From Pseudisothecium myosuroides (lineage: Eukaryota; Streptophyta; Bryopsida; Hypnales; Lembophyllaceae), in assembly GCA_951799445.1 (NCBI GenBank), contig OX637288.1, forward strand, positions 3,102,501 through 3,166,500: DNA of 64,000 nt. The letters are read 5' to 3'. The notes under the pieces were generated by a model, which saw only the letters and a list, made by a program, of their open reading frames with translations, had not been told where the DNA came from and ran no database searches. Position 1 is the stretch's first letter; each line of letters starts with the position of its first letter. This document shows positions 47,972-59,131 of this stretch, piece by piece. Made by a program: the position numbers and the translations under genes.

Positions 47972-50015
47972 ATCGTGATATCTCACGATCTCCTTTTGGC
48001 GTGCATATTATTGCTTGTAGCTTAAAACTCTTGAACATACTGTAAATATTGTAAATGCATTTTCGAAATACTGGACATTCTTTGTTTGTAGGAGGCATTG
48101 ATTCTGCCTCGGTAGTAGATGTGAAAATAAATTTTTTTCCTAAATGCCTTTGATTAAGATAATTATGAGTTCGAAGGGATCACCTCGACCTTGACTATTA
48201 ATCCGCGTGCATGCACATCTAGAGATCTAATGGTATACCGTGGAAGTAGATTCTATCGGTAGATCGGACTGTTCTGGACATTTATCCTTGTCTTTTAAAT
48301 CTAATGTGAATGCATTTCCGGTGCATGACCCTCACTTAGAATTGTTTTCTTACTCTTCGTTCGCAACTTTAATCTAAATTTGGTTTTGAAATTGTTTATC
48401 ATATTACTCGGAAGAGTGGAATTTTTTGAACACCTCATTAGATTTTAACACTGGGCGTCATCATCTTGCGCGGCAAGCTTCATCAGGAGATCGCACGATA
48501 CGACGTGACGTGTGAACATTGAAATGTCGTTTCCGTCCTTGTATTGTCTCGTGATATTGTTTTTGTACTTGTGGATGACAGTGAAGTTGTAGTTGTGCTT
48601 CTACTGTTTGTTTGGGAGTTCTCCTGCAGTTCCGGTTTGGTGAAGTACGGATTTGAAATTGATAATTTTGTCCTGTGTCTTCGGCTTGATCGGAAGATCT
48701 CACGATCATTTTTCCTTGCATGGAATTATTAGTCTTAGGCGGATTATGTAATGTCCATTTTTGTTGCTTCAATCGAATGCAATTGAATTTCTGCTGCGTA
48801 ACTTCCTTTGCTCGAGTATTTTCGGTCTTCTAATATGTCACCCTAAACCTTTTTTTGTATTTGACGCGAATTCTAAATCTGCATCCCTTGTTAGTGCTGT
48901 ATTCTGGGCTGCAGTGACACCGTAGAAATATTGCTAATTTCCTTGCACTATGCAGGAAATAAGACATTCAGTCGCTGTTCTTCAAATAACTACCCATGCG
49001 TATTTTCAATTAGCGGTTCTGTTGTATTGCATATTGGTCGGGGGATCTCACGATCAATTGACGTCGTTTCTGTATGTACATGTCTGCGTACTGAGGCTTA
49101 CTTGGTCTTTGCAGAAGGCGATGCTCTTAGTACTAACAGAGGATCTCTGCGTAAAGGGCGGTGTGGTGGATCTCCCACAGAATATCGTAATTCGGACCGG
49201 CTTCCGTGGTCTTCTCCGACATTTCGTTCAAGAAACTCACTGTGGTTTGTGGTCCGCAATGCAACCTTCAACACTGGCCGCTCTTCTTCGACGTATTCTA
49301 CCGCCGGAAATTCTGTCAAGGTTTCTATTTTTTGCCAGGTCTGACAATCCACGGAAGAACCAGGTGTATCCCCATCGTCGTGCAATAATGAAGACTGTCT
49401 TGAACATTCCTCGGACGCGCAGGGTACTCTTGAATAACAGTGTTGTAATGCTTGTCCTAGATCCTCTTGATTGGGAACGTCCGCACTTGCTTCGACCGGC
49501 GTTGCATGTGAGGGATGATGTAGATCCTGTAGAGTTAGATCGTCCGCACATTATAGCACCGCCTTTTGATTGGTCTTGGGCCCCCAAAAACATGTAGTTG
49601 GAAGTGGACTAGCTGGGTTATATATCACCTGTTTGTTGCATCCAAATGATTATATAAGTGGCGAATCCACCTTTTCTATCTGATTGTGATTACACCTTAC
49701 CAAATGTCTGTAATTGCATTATGTTGCTTCATCCATTCTTTTGTGTTATGTGATACTTTGGGAAGTATCTTCTGAGCTCTCCCGATCTGTGATGTGGCAT
49801 ATTAATGCAACCCCGGATACAAATGTACCGCTTACAGCAAATGTCGGAGTTGACATCATCTCAAATTCATTGATTTGTTCGAACACTCTATCCCGAAGGA
49901 GTATATTTCCTTGCATCGGGAAATCTCCAGACCACTTAGCATCCCAAAGCGATTTAAATCTCCTTTGAACGGCATTACGGACTCATTGTACATACCATCG
50001 GGAAGATCTCCCGAT
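47972..50015. repeat. Palindromes in the right part of the transposon
   Basis: Dyads start at 47972 (ATCGTGATATCTCACGAT, perfect or nearly so), 48482, 48689, 49037 and 49997 (ATCGGGAAGATCTCCCGAT, 19 bp, odd-length centre). The outermost is only 39 bp inside the right TIR and is G-rich, like the outermost left copies. Confidence 0.8.
48950..49597 (+). pseudogene. Decayed second FCP1/NIF-like domain
   Basis: Frame open from ATG 48950 to TAG after 49597 (215 codons). The convincing part starts after a TTTGCAG acceptor-like site at about 49117: MLLVLTEDLCVKG resembles the FCP motif 1 segment (LLVLDLNGLLV) with the catalytic Asp gone; GLLRHFVQETHCGLWSAMQP parallels the QLLDFVHRHANIAFWSSMTP segment of the neighbouring gene; LVLDPLD sits where VDDDP would be. 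It is either a partial duplication of the C-terminal domain of the upstream gene or an independent capture, now probably without phosphatase activity. The first about 55 codons of the frame, including a palindrome at 49037, may be intron or leader. Confidence 0.5.
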
Positions 50016-50053
50016 GGACAGGACCTTCACAAAGTCCAGAATTCCCCGTAAAT

Positions 50054-50077
50054 TCCAGAAGTAGTTAAATATGGCAT
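50054..50077 (-). repeat. Right terminal inverted repeat (24 bp)
   Basis: Exact reverse complement of 27695-27718. Followed by GGGG (50078-50081). Confidence 0.9.
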
Positions 50078-50081
50078 GGGG

Positions 50082-51600
50082 CATAGAAAAAAATCCCTAC
50101 ATATTCCCTTTCAAGAATCACCACCCCGAATCAATTTCATATCTACATTTGGCAAGACTTCTAATTTCAATTTTTTGGTCTTCCATATTTGCATAATAAA
50201 TGTAACCTAAAAATAATAAGATATCCAATCACAAGTAGAACAATGAAAATAGACTAAGATTTGCCATGTCTATCCTAGACAAGATATGGTAGAATGCTTG
50301 GTGAATATTTGAAGGAGCTTGAGGCATTTCTTGTCTACTTTGGCCGTTTGTTAGTCTTTAATAATGTTGAGGTGGAGATGCTTTTACATGTGGACACAAA
50401 ACCTTGAATGAACATGTTCTTCCAATTCAAGTCTAGACTTTATACATAACATTCTTGAATAGGGAGTTTGGAAGTCCTTTTACAATGTCACTACATTAAG
50501 AATAATTTGTATTACAATGGCCCACAATTCTTGATCAAATTTGCATTTAATTCCTAAAAGACCAAATGGTAGTTGAACAACCAATTGAAAATTTGAACAA
50601 ATTCCTACAAAGTCAATTTTTAATGGATTAAAAAAAATTGGACACAAAGAGAGAACATGTACCTCCTAGACGGGAATACCACCTAGACGAGAATACCATT
50701 TTTTTCCCAATTGGGTTCCTGGATCAAAAGTTACATTGCCTAAAGTTTTTTATGAAAGGTGGGCAACTTTGGTTAGTATATGCAAAATTCCTCCTTTGCC
50801 TCTAAAATGTGGTAGGCGCTAAAATCATATGATATATAGTGGAGGCACCAATATTCAACCATTTAATCAATTCTGGACATGATTTGGAATAGATATTTTC
50901 CTACGTGCAAAGATAGAAATGATGGGGATTGCAAAAAAAAATTGGTAATTTCATTTGCTTGACTTGAAATCACCATGAATTTTGAAAGCCAAAAGTTGGT
51001 CTAGACCCATGTCCAATGTCTAGACTATTCCAAAACCGCTCATTTAAAAGATTGGTTCTTGCTTTTTTTGGCTTTCCAAACCAAGGACATGTGTTGTGAC
51101 AAGAATGGAGGAATTGATGGTCGAAAACCAAAAACTGATGATTGGAAATTTTCCCCAACGTCTCCTGAATTTCAAACACCCCATTGATTGCCGATGGGGC
51201 GGTGCTTGGTAATGGGTGCTTCCACCTTAGGATGCAAGTATCCAAAAACCAACCAATGTGTAGTGCCAAAGTCTCACCCTAGACAAGTTTACTTTAAGTT
51301 TGTTGACCATCATTGGACAACATTGAAATCAAAAAAATTCTTCCCAACTTCAAATGCTATAATCTTCCAATCCATGCTCATGCTGTTGAAGTTTTTGAAG
51401 AAATTTCCACACATTCCTACAATAGTCTAGCACAAATTTGTTGATGGTTGAACTTCTCAATACATTGCAAGCAAAGGCTCCCCTAACACACTTCCCACAA
51501 TAGTCTAGCACAAATTTGTTGATGGTTGAACTCCCCAAAACATTGCAAGCAAACACACTTCCTTGTCTCCCAAGTTCAAGAATGTTATGCAGTAAGTTAA
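50082..51600. other. Right flank, degenerate repeats, no gene
   Basis: AT-rich. Parts of 50640-51400 resemble a decayed TTAA-family element (AACTTCAAATGCTATAATC block near 51348). At about 51414-51560 a unit of about 75 bp (CAATAGTCTAGCACAAATTT...) is tandemly duplicated. Confidence 0.45.
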
Positions 51601-51639
51601 AGGGTCTTCTTTTGCCCTGATTTCCTTTCCTTTCTGGTA

Positions 51640-51720
51640 GCCCGCCCCTTCCCTTTGATTACGTCACCGTGACGTTGGGCTCGTCCTCAGCTGACGTCAC
51701 ACATGAACCACTTCCCATAA
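51640..51720. promoter_or_regulatory. TGACG/CRE-like box cluster without an obvious gene
   Basis: TTACGTCACCGTGACGTT (imperfect dyad around 51659-51675) and CTGACGTCAC (around 51691-51700) are as-1/CRE-type bZIP sites within 40 bp. No intact gene follows, so this may be a stranded promoter fragment. Confidence 0.35.
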
Positions 51721-52001
51721 TCCCGTCAGACCTGTCACACTCTCAACTAAAATAACGTACCACTCTGGCTTCCCTACAGGAAGTTGCCACGTTCTCTAAT
51801 TAACTGACACAATAGAACCTTCTTGGCCCTGTAGCTTCATAGCCTCCAGTAGTAGGCTGTTGTCAGTACTTCAGTATTCCCAGAATCCCAGTACTATAGT
51901 ATTTATAGAATTTTTTTATTTTTTTTATTTTTTAACAAATGGAACTATTCCATTAATGAGGAAAAAGCACAAGGATATTTATAGAATTTAAACATTTCCC
52001 T

Positions 52002-52275
52002 TTTCTGAGGAAAGCCAAAGATCGAGGACCCATCATTCGGCCAATACATGAGAATTTTATTTAAGAAGCAGGAATCACGGGCCCGGATCCTCAGGAGCTT
52101 GATCCGGGGTGTGTGTGTGGAGTTTTCGAACTGCCACCTCGGATTTATGGCCGGTGCAGCGAACGGAATTGGCGGACGGACACGAACAGAGATTCGGTGG
52201 GGTGGGGGTGGCCCGCCAGGGTAGCAGCCCGTTGGCGAGGTTTTCCAGAAGCCTGCTAAAAGTGGATGAATGATT
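52002..52275. repeat. Dispersed GC-rich repeat, copy A
   Basis: Similar to 54547-54810 over its length (shared GAACGGAATTGGCGGAC, ACGAACAGAGATTCGGTGGG, TTTTCCAGAAGCCTGCTAAA). The minus strand of both stays partly open with similar peptides (PPIPF...NPRWQ). Not recognised; could be a gene or element fragment. LINE-like A/T tails border it (about 51905-51945). Confidence 0.55.
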
Positions 52276-52764
52276 CTAATGCCACGTCTTCTTGTTACTA
52301 CCCGACACAATGGAACCTTCTTTGCACAGTAGTTCTAAGTTTTTTTTTTAAATTTGAAACAAATGGACGATTTCCATTGCAAGGGAAACAGTACATCGAA
52401 CCAGAGGGTCGAGCTTATAGTTGTGCAACGAGCTTCTTGCGCAGGCCGTTTTGCCCACCCCTTATACTCTTGGGGAAAACGCAGGCATGATAAAATTTGC
52501 AAATTCTGAGTTCATATTTGCAATCAGAGGCCCCAAATTAGCTAGGAGAGGTCTTGAACATACCCTAAAGATGGCACAAAATAGGGGGTAGTTTTTTTTA
52601 CATTGACCCCTTGCTTTACCTCCAAAAGAGGCTCGTTGCACAACTATAAGCTCAATCGAACTAGAGAGACCAGCCCTCAACAAATTTTATTTTTTTTGAA
52701 ACACATTTCCACGACTAAAAGGCTGGGCAGTAGTTCTAAAGTTGAACCACCCATTCCTAATCAC
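52276..52764. other. Intergenic with element tails
   Basis: T-rich runs near 52335 and 52685, each followed by 'aaac(a)...ttcc' words as in the LINE-like tail at 22.63 kb. The block near 52500-52550 recurs at about 60640-60690. No gene seen. Confidence 0.4.
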
Positions 52765-53691
52765 TTAACCCCTAAAGGACCATTGTCCGTTTAGGGGACA
52801 AATGGGACTTGGGGCAGGTACCTACGGGCTGAAATTTTCTCCTAATTTTTTAAAACTTTTTGTGAATGTGAAGAATTGAGAGAGGTACGTGGCAGGAAAA
52901 AAAAATTTGAAATTGGACCTTCGAGTGAGAAGTTATGCCATTTCTTGGAATGCGTGGGGACGGGGGGTAGCAAAACAAATTTGCAAAATTTTGAATTTTT
53001 TTTTCAAATATTTTTTTTCTCATAGATTATATTTTTGTCTATCTGGAAAGCTTTGATTCATTTCATTTGACTTTGTTATGAGGAAGTTATGGACATTCTT
53101 GTTTTTCGGGCAGTTAGAGCATCTTCTTGAAAAAAATAACTTGTAGGATTCATTTCTGAATGCTATTTTTGTAATTTTTCAAAAAAATAAATTCTTATGG
53201 TTTAATTTACTTGCTAGAACAATCTCACCATTGGGATTAGTGTATTTTAAATCCATCTAAAATATATAAATATTTTAGATTTTCCTTCTATCTTGTACCT
53301 ACTTCTACTTAACAATTTTTTGAAGAATGATAATTAAGTTTTTTTGAATTTCTTTTTTTTCCTAGACTCTCAACTCAATTCTCCACTATAAAGATTTAAA
53401 GCTCAAAACGCTGTAGTGCAAATATTTTAAGTTAAAAATGTTCAAAGTCAAAAAATCCAGTCTCGCAATGTGCTGAAAAACTTATTTTTTCCACTTTAAA
53501 CGCAGATATCTTGCAATCTATGCGGTCAAAAATTATGAAATTTTTTCCACACTTTTTAATACTAGTTAGGTGTAAGATCCTATGGTTAGATGTGAAAAAA
53601 AACAATTAAATTTTTTTTTACTCTTTGCTATAGAAATGGCAGTTTTGAGTGTTTTTTGGCAGAAAATAAGCCTCGGAACTTCAGGGGTTAA
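52765..53691 (+). mobile_element. TTAA-family element, complete copy
   Basis: TTAA-CCCCTAAAGG at the left end, and TTCAGGGG-TTAA at the right end. 927 bp. Closely similar to 57779-58707. Non-coding. Confidence 0.75.
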
Positions 53692-54546
53692 GCAATTTCA
53701 GCATAGATGAAGAGCAATGTGAGGCAGAGGAAATTTTTCTCTTGTAGAGACATAAGAAATATTGGGACTCCAAATTTTTCATAATTTTATCCCCAAAATT
53801 GAAATTACTCTGAATTCCGGGAGCCAAAAAGTGTTCCGAACCCATTACCAATCACTAGAGTCTTCTAAATCTAATCGTAGCCAAAACTACTTTCCCACTC
53901 AGTATTTTTCATATATTTTATGACACTTTCGGACATGTGTCATGACCTTATTAGTCCCAACCTTGAAAAAAACAAAACATTCTAAACCTTGGTTGGAAAT
54001 AGAACACCCTACAGGTTGGGAATTGGCTCCTGGTTGGTAATGGGTGGTCCGACCTTAGTGTGCCCCTGTGCCATTGCCGCAGCCAAAGTTTTAATAAAAT
54101 AATTTTAATTTTTTAATTTGAAGAAACTTTGAAATTTTTATATCTTTTATGCATAAAGGAGTGCAAGGACTTTGCTACTATATGAGAGGTTGTGTTCTTG
54201 ATACATATAGAAATCTTTACGCACAAAGGAGTGCAAGGGCTTTGTTTTGTGGCGCTTGGACTTGCATTGTGAAAGTTATGTTTTTTTTTAAATAGAAGTT
54301 TATTTTATTTTATTTTATAATTAGTTTTAAAATCCATAACTTTCACACCGTAGGTCCCTATGCCATGAAGCAAAGCATGTGCACCCTCCTTGCGAAGAGC
54401 TTTCCTACGATACTAAGATTTTCATTGGGAGACTCAAGATTTCTTAGATCTCAACGCATCAAACAAACAAAACAAAAGGATCAAACAAAGGAAAAACAAA
54501 ACGTGCAAAAAAACAACCTTATAGATTTATACAGTTCCCTTTACTC
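53692..54546. other. Intergenic; partly repeated sequence
   Basis: No gene seen. The stretch 54300-54500 resembles 1640-1840. Two versions of a 'cgcacaaaggagtgcaaggg' type phrase lie at about 54160 and 54220. Confidence 0.4.
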
Positions 54547-54860
54547 AGGAGAAGCCAAAGATCGAGGATCCATTCGGCCACTACTTGAGAATTTTAATAC
54601 TAAGCTTAACCAGAAATCACGGCCCCGGATCCTCAGAACCTTGATCCGAAAGGGGGGGTCGAGCTGCCACCTCGGATTTGAGGCCAGTGCAACGAACGGA
54701 ATTGGCGGACACGAACAGAGATTCGGTGGGGCCGGGGCCGGGGCCACGGTACTGTAGCAGCCACTGGCGAGCTTTTCCAGAAGCCTGCTAAATGCGAATG
54801 GATGATTCTAAAAGTGGATGGATGATTCTAAATGTGGATGGATGATTCGAACCAGCGAAC
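54547..54860. repeat. Dispersed GC-rich repeat, copy B, with short tandem tail
   Basis: Partner of 52002-52275. It ends in three copies of a GTGGATGGATGATTCTAAA-like unit (about 54785-54850). The + strand frame 54365-54757 runs into it but has no recognisable domain. Confidence 0.5.
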
Positions 54861-55507
54861 TGAACAAAAGTGAGTGGCCCCAGTGGCCTCAGTCAACAGG
54901 GGCCAGTCAACTGTACAACAGCCTTTTAGGATTTGGAGGTATGGACTACTGCTTCTAGAACAACGCTGCATACGTGGCAATTTCATGCTGCGATTCTATT
55001 TCATGGGTTGGAGTTCCGCTTAAGGTAAGTTACGTTATGTGCCTCTGGAATTTTGATATCTAACTTAGAACCGGAGAATGTATTGTAGTAGTTGTGGGCG
55101 TGCAGTGTAAAAGGTGTTTGTGTGTTGGACATTGAATGGGCCTTGGAATTTCATAGCCAATCACAATCCTGCACACCTATACTCACCTTCGTGTACTTAC
55201 CCGAAGAAAACAACTTCCTAGAATTTTAGTTAACACTTAAAAGATGGAGTCTCCCATGATCAAGGTAGACAACATAACTTGTTTTGATTATTAGACTAAC
55301 ATGAGCATTTTTAGTTTGTTTCTACAATGAACAATGAAGCCATATGTGGACCACGTTTCAGCCTCAACATCCGTCAAAGGTTAACCCTAAAGTTCGAAGG
55401 TCCCTTGTCATTAAACACACACACACTCAAAACTATCATTTTGATTGCAAAGAGCAAAAAATACTTACAGATTGTGTGTTTTTTGCGTATCTAGTCATAA
55501 AATCTTG
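54861..55507. other. Intergenic, nothing recognised
   Basis: No open frame with a recognisable product and no clear repeat. Confidence 0.4.
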
Positions 55508-55509
55508 TA

Positions 55510-56635
55510 TAGTGGGGTCCCAATCAAAATAGCATTTTCAAAATTGTAGGAAAGGAAATTTTACATCTGCCAACTTTGACAGCCTCTCGAGGGCTCAAAA
55601 ATTGATCTTTGACTATGAAATTTTTACCATAGCATCATCTTTAAGTTAATTATATGTGTACCAAATTTCAAGGCCAGATGGTTTACAAAAGAAAAGATAT
55701 TTGAAATCTCCCAACATGTGTAGCCGTGAAAAAAAATTCACTACTGCCAACTTTGACACCCTCCCAAGGACTGAATTTTTTTCTTTTTCTATGAAAATTT
55801 TGGCATAGGACCATCTATATGTTGATTACATGTGTAAAAAGTTTCAAGTCCAAAAGACCCCCACAAAAATAGATATTCAAAATCTCCCAACACGTGTAGT
55901 TGTGAGAAACAATTTCACTACTACCAAGTTTGGCACTATCCCAAGGGTTGAAAAATTGTTTATTTACCATGAAAATTTTATGATGAAATGATCTCTATGT
56001 CAATAACATGTGTGCCAAATTTCAAATTCAAAAGCATCACACAAAAAAATATAACTATAATACAACTGTATACATTGGTAGAATTAGCATATATTTTTTT
56101 GTGTGATGCTTTTGAATTTGAAATTTGGCACACATGTTATTGACATAGAGATTATTTCATCATAAAAATTTCATGATAAATAAACAATTTTTCAACCCTT
56201 GGGATAGTGCCAAACTTGGTAGTAGTGAAATTGTTTCTTACAACTACACATGTTGGGGAGATTTTGAATATCTATTTTTTGGGGGGTCTTTTGGACTTGA
56301 AACTTTTCACACATGTAATCAACATATTGGTGGTCCTATGCCAAAAATTTCATAGAAAAAGAAAAAAAATTCAGTCCTTGGGAGGGTGTCACAGTTGGCA
56401 ATAGTGGAAAAAAATTCACGGCTACACATGTTGGGAGATTTCAAATATCTTTTTTTTGGTAAACCATCTGGCCTTGAAATTTGGTACACATATAATTAAC
56501 TTAAAGATTATGCTAAGGTAAAAATTTCATAGTCAAAGATCAATTTTTGAGCCTTCGAGAGGCTGGCAAAGTTGGCAGATGTAAAATTTCCTTCCCTGCG
56601 ATTTCGAAAACGCCATTTTGATTGGGACCCCACTG
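55510..56635. mobile_element. Fold-back element with TA target duplication and internally repeated arms
   Basis: Outer ends TAGTGGGGTCCC / GGGACCCCACTG, flanked by TA (55508-55509, 56636-56637). Arms of about 545 bp pair around a spacer of about 37 bp (56054-56090). Each arm contains three diverged tandem units of about 176 bp (CTGCCAACTTTGACA-type starts near 55568, 55744, 55920). CAGTGGGGTCCC-like ends with TA suggest the Tc1/mariner class. No transposase. Confidence 0.8.
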
Positions 56636-56637
56636 TA

Positions 56638-57778
56638 CTAGAATAGTATAATTATGCGGGAAAGAAATTTCAAAAACCTTCACCATGTAAATTGCAAGAT
56701 ATTTGAGTTTACCCCCTAAAGGACCGGACGTTTTATAAACAACATATGAATGCAAACACATCCCAAGCATACAAAAATGTATGTTTTCATCCATAGGTTT
56801 TTGGAAGATTTATGTATTGGTTCTTTAACATTTGCACTATATAGATTTTGAAGAGTTTGCTTTGCAAATGTTCTATTATTCAATAGGACAAATCAGTGTA
56901 GTTGCTTATTTCATTTACTTTGGGTAATGTAAAAAAAGTTCAAACTGCATGAAGCATGCTTGAGTTTTATGTTTTGTTGGCCTTGTCCTAAAGACCAAAA
57001 CTAAGTTAAGGGAGGCAACCCATTTCTAACCACTTAAGCAATTACATGTATCCGTAGGGCGGGTTTTTTTAGTGGGGAAATTTTTCCATGTGGAAAAATA
57101 GAGTTTGGAAGGTTTCTATAATTTTCCATATCTTTATTTCTCAAAACATAATTATTGTGAGTTTTTCAACAGAAAAAGATTCTGTTCCTTCCATGTTGGT
57201 GATATAGGGCTTGATATAGGACAATGGGTTGAAAACAAAATCGACCAAGGGGTGGTTGTAATATTGAGAATCTTATAGCCAATCAAAATGTGCCTTAGCT
57301 GGGTTGTGAACCGCGCTATAGTTAGTGGTTGTTCATCTCCTCATGCACAAAAAGAGAACATGCTATATAGCCAGAATGGAGGGGAAGGATTGATGAGGAA
57401 TGGATTGCCTCCTATATGGCATCAACTCTGGGTTTCAAAATCTCATCAATTTCCCAATCCTATCTACAACCACTTTCACACTACACACAACATGGTTAAG
57501 GTAGGAGGCTCATAAGTCGACCATCTAAGCAAAAACAAAGGTCTGGAGAGAGCTGACTGCACCAAAACTTTTGCAAATTTTTTTGTCCGAAAGAGAAGTG
57601 AGGAAGACATGAGTTGGGGATTTTTCCAAAATTTTCAGAGTCGACATGCATTAACGAGGAATTTGCAAACAGAAACACATGTAGGTCGCTATTCTTGTCC
57701 GTAGGTAGCACCTGTAATCAATACCAGTACGCGTTAAAACTCAAAAAGCTAGTCCCAAAAGCGATAACTTGTAAGTCC
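56638..57778. other. Intergenic, TTAA-like end fragments
   Basis: CCCCCTAAAGGACC near 56709 looks like another TTAA-family left end, without a clear partner. No gene recognised. Confidence 0.4.
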
Positions 57779-58707
57779 TTAACCCCTAAAAGCCCATTGT
57801 CCCTTCGGGGGACAAATGCATCTTCGGGCATGTACCTTTTTGCTGAAATTTTCTCCTGATTTTTTTGAAACTTTTTGTGAACATGAAGAATTGAGAGAGG
57901 TACGTGGCAGAAAAAAATAATTTGAAATCGGACCTTTGAGCAAGAAGTTATGCCATTTCTTGGAATGCGTGAGGACGGGGGGCAGCAAAAAAAATTTGCA
58001 AAATTTTGAATTTTTTTTTAAAATATTTTTTTTCTCATAGATTATATTTTTGTCTATCTGGAAAGCTTTTATTCATTTCATTTGGATTTGTTATGAAGAA
58101 GTTATGGACATTCTTGTTTTTCGGGCAGTTAGAGCATCTTCTTGAAAAAAATAACTTGTAGGATTCATTTCGGAATGCAATTTTTGTAATTTTTCAATTT
58201 TTTTTTTGTGAATGGTTTAGTTTACTTGCTAGAACAATCTCACCATTGGGATTAGTGCATTTTAATTCCATCTAAAATATATGAATATTTTAGATTTTCC
58301 TTCTATCTTGTACCTACTTCTACTTAACAATTTTTTTAAGAATGATAATTAAGTTTTTTTGAATTTTTTTTTTCCTAGACTCTCAACTCAATTCTCCACT
58401 ATAAAGATTTAAAGCTCAAAACGCTGTAGTGCAAAAATTTTAAGTTAAAAATGTTTAAAGTCAAAAAATTTGGTCCCGCAATGTGCTGAAAAACTTGATT
58501 TTTCCACTTTAAACGCAGATATCTTGCAATCTGTGCGGTCAAAAATTTTGAAATTTTTTCCACACATTCTCATACCAATAAGGTGTAAGATCCTACAGTT
58601 AGATGTGAAAAAAAACAATTTGAATTTTTTTGTACTTTTTGCTGTAGAAATGGCAGTTTTGAGTGTTTTTTGGCAGAAAAAAGGCCTTGGGGGCCTTTAG
58701 GGGTTAA
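57779..58707 (+). mobile_element. TTAA-family element, complete copy
   Basis: TTAA-CCCCTAAAAG left end and CCTTTAGGGG-TTAA right end, 929 bp, highly similar to 52765-53691 (tracts of tens of identical bases with small indels in A/T runs). Confidence 0.8.
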
Positions 58708-58999
58708 ACCATGTTGTTCCTGTCCAATAATAGTGGCCACCCATTTAAAAGCCTCTGGATTCGCTACTGGAGTGTGATTTGGGTATAACTTTATCACAAG
58801 TCAATTATAGACTACATATCTTCTAAAACTGTTCATAACAATATCACTTGCCACCCTCACCAGTACCCTATAATCACGCACTGAGGATGATGATGTGCTT
58901 TCAAAAAAACTCTCTTCCATTTAGCCTGCGAACTGTTCTGTTCATGACACTATTATAGGGGCGGTTGAAAATGCCTGGTCGGAGTTCGAGCCTCCTACC

Positions 59000-59131
59000 T
59001 TAGGGCCTCCTTCCATGTGAGCATCGGGCGGGTGAAGCCCACCGATAGTTGGTCAGATGGGAGTTGCAGAAAAACGGGACTCTCCATCTGACCGACTATC
59101 GATGGGGCTTCGCCCGAGGAACGAGGCCCTT
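59000..59131. repeat. Hairpin MITE, about 130 bp
   Basis: AGGGCCTC...GGGCGGGTGAAGCCC...CGATAGTTGGTCAGATGG pairs with CCATCTGACCGACTATCGAT...GGGCTTCGCCCG...GAGGCCCT. GC-rich compared with its surroundings. Confidence 0.65.

Larger units (their letters stand above)
27695..50077. mobile_element. Giant TIR DNA transposon, about 22.4 kb, cargo-bearing
   Basis: The outer 24 bp at 27695-27718 and 50054-50077 are perfect inverted repeats (start ATGCCATATTTAACTACTTC). GGGG lies directly outside both ends (27691-27694, 50078-50081), consistent with a 4-bp target duplication. Between the ends lie a DUF7869-type transposase-like gene (-), a ParB-like/HAD fusion gene (+), a decayed FCP-like frame (+), and about 39 palindromes of 18 bp that I saw nowhere else in the window. 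Gene-bearing parts are clearly more GC-rich than the flanks. A palindrome-free interior block (about 33.4-39.4 kb) looks like later insertions. The superfamily is not assigned. The transposase has in-frame stops, so this copy is probably not autonomous now. Confidence 0.85.

Noticed and set aside
51640..51720. Promoter of an undetected gene at 51.7-52.3 kb
   Set aside because: The following sequence is a dispersed repeat with a second copy at 54.5 kb and no intact frame.
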